Assembly (NCBI RefSeq): GCF_016920785.2
Contig: NW_024609835.1
Location: forward strand, 87,640,243-87,704,242
Length of the DNA: 64,000 nucleotides
Direction of reading: 5' to 3'
From: Ixodes scapularis
Lineage: Eukaryota; Arthropoda; Arachnida; Ixodida; Ixodidae
The notes under the pieces are model-generated. The model was not told the DNA's origin, did not search any database, and worked only from the letters and a program-made list of their open reading frames with translations. Positions 61,821 through 64,000 of the stretch are shown here, piece after piece; the stretch's first letter is position 1, and each line of letters begins with the position of its first letter. The position numbers and the translations under genes are program-made.

Positions 61821-62771
61821 CTGCGCACGGAGAAAACAAAACCGAAACAAAAACGTCCTAGTTGATACTCACGCGCACCTATACCCAGTTAAACCACATT
61901 ATCGATCGTGAGTCGACTGCTGCAAGAGCACAATGCAAAGTTCTCACTTTTATCAAGGCAAACCAAACTCAAAGTGTATAAACAGTTTTAAAGTACGAAG
62001 TTTGTAACGAAGGAAAAATCTTGTTGCAATTGTAAAGCCTCTCGTGTAAACACACACACACAGACACACACACACACACACACGCAAACACGATTACTGA
62101 TCGCGACATGGTTTACATAACAAAGATTGCATTGTGTCGCGCTTTGAGAGCCAAGAAAATAAATACGAGGAGCCCACCAATCATTTAAAGATAGCTGTAC
62201 GTTCCATGCGATTCTTTGTAAGGCATATGCACGCGCTTAATGTGATAAACCTATGAAGCCGATGTTTTTATCGACAACGTCCTCGTTTTTCTTAATATAG
62301 CCCTTCTTTGTTTCTTTTTCTCAATAACACGTGAAGCAAGAGCTCGCGATGCAGTCACTGGCGGCTTCAGCATTTAGGGGTATTACACCAAGGTCCTGCA
62401 ATTACTACACAACGGGTTGAAGGTTAAAATTATCAGACTGGATGTGGTACTGTTTGCCAGATTTTTTTGTCCGAGAACACACAGGGCACAACTTTAACGT
62501 AGGCTGAATAAAATGCACACTACAAACTTAAGGAATGGCTACATTTATGGGTGCTTCTAACTTTCGAGAAGTCAAAATGTGATTCAGTCCGCCTGTAGCA
62601 AAACAAACATGCACGTCCGGTGGTTCCAAGAGCACTTGGTTACATCATTCTATGTTATTATTAAAACAGTCTCTGTTAGCAACCAATTTCAAACACACCG
62701 ATCGCACCGGTATACGGCCCCGTACAGTGAACTTTGTGTTTCTAGCAAGCGTCGTTGGAAGCTCAACAAAC
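61821..62771 (-). other. Intron of the small SAP-like gene
   Basis: Bounded by AAG|GTTTGT at the high-coordinate end and GCGCAG at the low end. It contains a (CA)n tract at about 62050-62085. Undetected small exons are possible. Confidence 0.5.
62050..62085 (+). repeat. (CA)n microsatellite
   Basis: Imperfect CA dinucleotide tract of about 36 bp. Confidence 0.9.
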
Positions 62772-62879
62772 CTTTTTGTCCTTCAACAGCGCATCGATGT
62801 CGCTGACAGAACGTACCCTGCTTTCTTTCGGCTTCTTTGTCCTGGGTTGGGTGTTCTGGAATGTGAATTTCTTCCCCAT
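62772..62879 (-). CDS. Small SAP-like gene, exon 1
   Basis: ATG at 62879, preceded by a 7-codon upstream frame that also begins with ATG and stops just before it. The exon encodes 36 residues, very basic (MGKKFTFQNTQPRTKKPKES) then RVRSVSDIDALLKDKK, and ends at AAG|GTTTGT in phase 0, compatible with exon 2. Together they give a 78-residue basic protein, probably nuclear or nucleolar by composition. The frame stays open upstream of the ATG to about 63010, where a possible CAG|GTAAAG donor would end a 5' exon, so the true N-terminus may differ. Family not recognised. Confidence 0.6.
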
Positions 62880-62899
62880 TATCCTTTCTGCGGCCGCAC

Positions 62900-63295
62900 C
62901 ATGCAAGGGTTGCTCTGCACTTCCGAGCCCACGATGAGGTTTAAAGCGATTCGCATAGGTTGAGACACATTGATACGTACACCCGCAATCAATGTGAAGG
63001 TGAACACTTTACCTGGTTTCTTGCCTGTTTTACGGCTCCCTAAAGCTATATTAACTCTCAACGTCTCAAACGGTGCGTGACATGGGGTCTAAACTTTGCG
63101 TTCTAACAATCTTCTGGAACAGAGCTTGTTCCAAAACATGCAGGAGCTTCAAAAAGAAGAAGAGGGCTGTTCACCTTCATATCGCTCACGGGTGTACGGA
63201 AGTTAATCCTGCATTTTCTCCATGGCGATTAGAGCGTACCTAAGCGATAAAGCAGCATCGCTAACAGGAGCCGTAGATGTAAAAGCAAGGGTATC
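62900..63295. other. Probable 5' region of the small gene; no further exon certain
   Basis: A minus-strand donor-like site (ACCAG|GTAAAGTG) at about 63010 could end a 5' untranslated exon. Nothing else is recognised. Confidence 0.3.
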
Positions 63296-63299
63296 ATCC

Positions 63300-63515
63300 C
63301 CATCCGGCTGAAGCCTCAGTTCGGCTATTGCATCAATTCGGCTAGAAGTTTCGATTTGGCTGGACGCTTTAGTTCGGCTGGAACTTTCGATTTGGCTGCA
63401 TGCTTCAGTTTGGCTAGATCTTCAGTTCGGCTACATGTGATTCAGCTGCATGCTTCAGTTTGGCTAGATCCACGCTTCAATTCAGCTGAACGTTCCAAGT
63501 TGATCAAGCTAAACA
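63300..63515 (+). repeat. Degenerate minisatellite of TTCGGCT units
   Basis: About a dozen diverged units of roughly 13-18 bp, built on TTCGGCT/TTTGGCT followed by a CTTCAG- or CTTTCGA-like spacer. Non-coding. Confidence 0.8.
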
Positions 63516-64000
63516 TTCAAGCATAAGGTGCCCCTAATTTTGTGGAGAGGCGTTAACTACATACGCATCTCGCCTTAACATTTCAACCTGCGAGTTCAAA
63601 TCAACAAGTTCAAGCGGCCAAGAAGGCCACGAGATCTTAGATGCAAGGCGATTGGGAAAAAACGAGTTATAATAAAATCATTCAGAATCTGCGCGTATTG
63701 TAGGGCTTTCATTGGTACACACAGTGTAGTCCGCGAGAAAAAAGAGACCACATGTTTTTCTATTGCCTTGAGATGAATAGGCGGTTTTGTAATATAGAAC
63801 TTGGTATACGAACTAACACCTTTTAAACAATGTAAAATAAAAAATTATATTTTTTTCAAGTATGACTTTAGTACCCCTTTAGTAGTTAATGCTGAAAAAA
63901 CTGAAAATTCTGACTAATAGTATATATCCAGTTGTCACCAACAGCGATGTAGAACCCGTGTTTTCCAAAAGTACCCAAATATTTGAAGTACCTAGTGATA
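63516..64000. other. Non-genic
   Basis: AT-rich, no exon or element recognised. Confidence 0.5.

Noticed and set aside
1..64000. Bacterial or viral contamination
   Set aside because: Spliced exons, SINEs and eukaryotic retrotransposons with host-type TSDs occur throughout; no operon or prokaryotic gene was seen.

Overview
The window reads as a piece of a large, repeat-choked arthropod nuclear genome, most likely a chelicerate and probably a hard tick. This is inferred from the mobile-element mix (Gypsy, Tx1/L1-like, CR1-like and I-like elements, a tRNA-derived SINE, hAT and TA-target MITEs) and from spliced minus-strand genes separated by long introns. No bacterial operon, rRNA, free-standing tRNA gene or CRISPR array is present. 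Most of the roughly 64 kb can be assigned to transposable elements, many of them with target-site duplications (TSDs) that can be read directly.

Layout. At 0.4-0.8 kb lies the first of three 'cassette' repeats that share termini but carry different internal tandem arrays (the others are at 30.3-31.1 and 33.4-33.7 kb). A decayed CR1-like non-LTR element runs on the minus strand from 7.0 to 2.9 kb. Directly upstream of its ORF1 is a 4.7 kb array of about 17 tandem 272-bp monomers (7.09-11.78 kb), organised as a seven-monomer higher-order repeat and best explained as its 5' promoter monomers. At 14.08-20.82 kb is a nest of transposons: an hAT-like element containing a palindromic TA-MITE, containing a Gypsy retrotransposon, whose 5' LTR contains a second hAT-like MITE; another TA-MITE lies near the right end. 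A SINE follows at 21.1 kb. A probable two-exon host gene for a single-pass membrane protein is on the minus strand at 23.2-25.8 kb, with a Tigger-like MITE in its intron. A decayed non-LTR element occupies 26.2-29.8 kb on the plus strand.

The region 34.62-49.77 kb is a four-layer nest: a SINE (11-bp TSD) split by a 4.75 kb Tx1/L1-like element (14-bp TSD), itself split by two Gypsy retrotransposons. Gypsy-2 (37.61-42.03 kb) has indistinguishable 134-bp LTRs and one intact 1343-residue Gag-Pol frame, so it is very young. Gypsy-3 (42.19-47.82 kb, minus strand) has 261-bp LTRs and intact gag and pol joined by a readable -1 frameshift signal exactly at the gag stop codon.

From 50.7 to 57.6 kb an I-like non-LTR element (minus) is broken by an hAT-like element made partly of GGAATGG repeats and by a plus-strand RNase H-bearing retrotransposon tail. 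Hairpin-forming foldback sequences fill 57.7-59.6 kb, and a near-palindromic TA-MITE sits at 60.95-61.39 kb. The right end holds a second probable host gene, small (78 codons) and two-exon, at 61.69-62.88 kb on the minus strand, then a degenerate minisatellite. One further strong coding exon candidate is at 1.89-2.05 kb. The host genes themselves are small; the dominant biology here is retrotransposon and MITE nesting.
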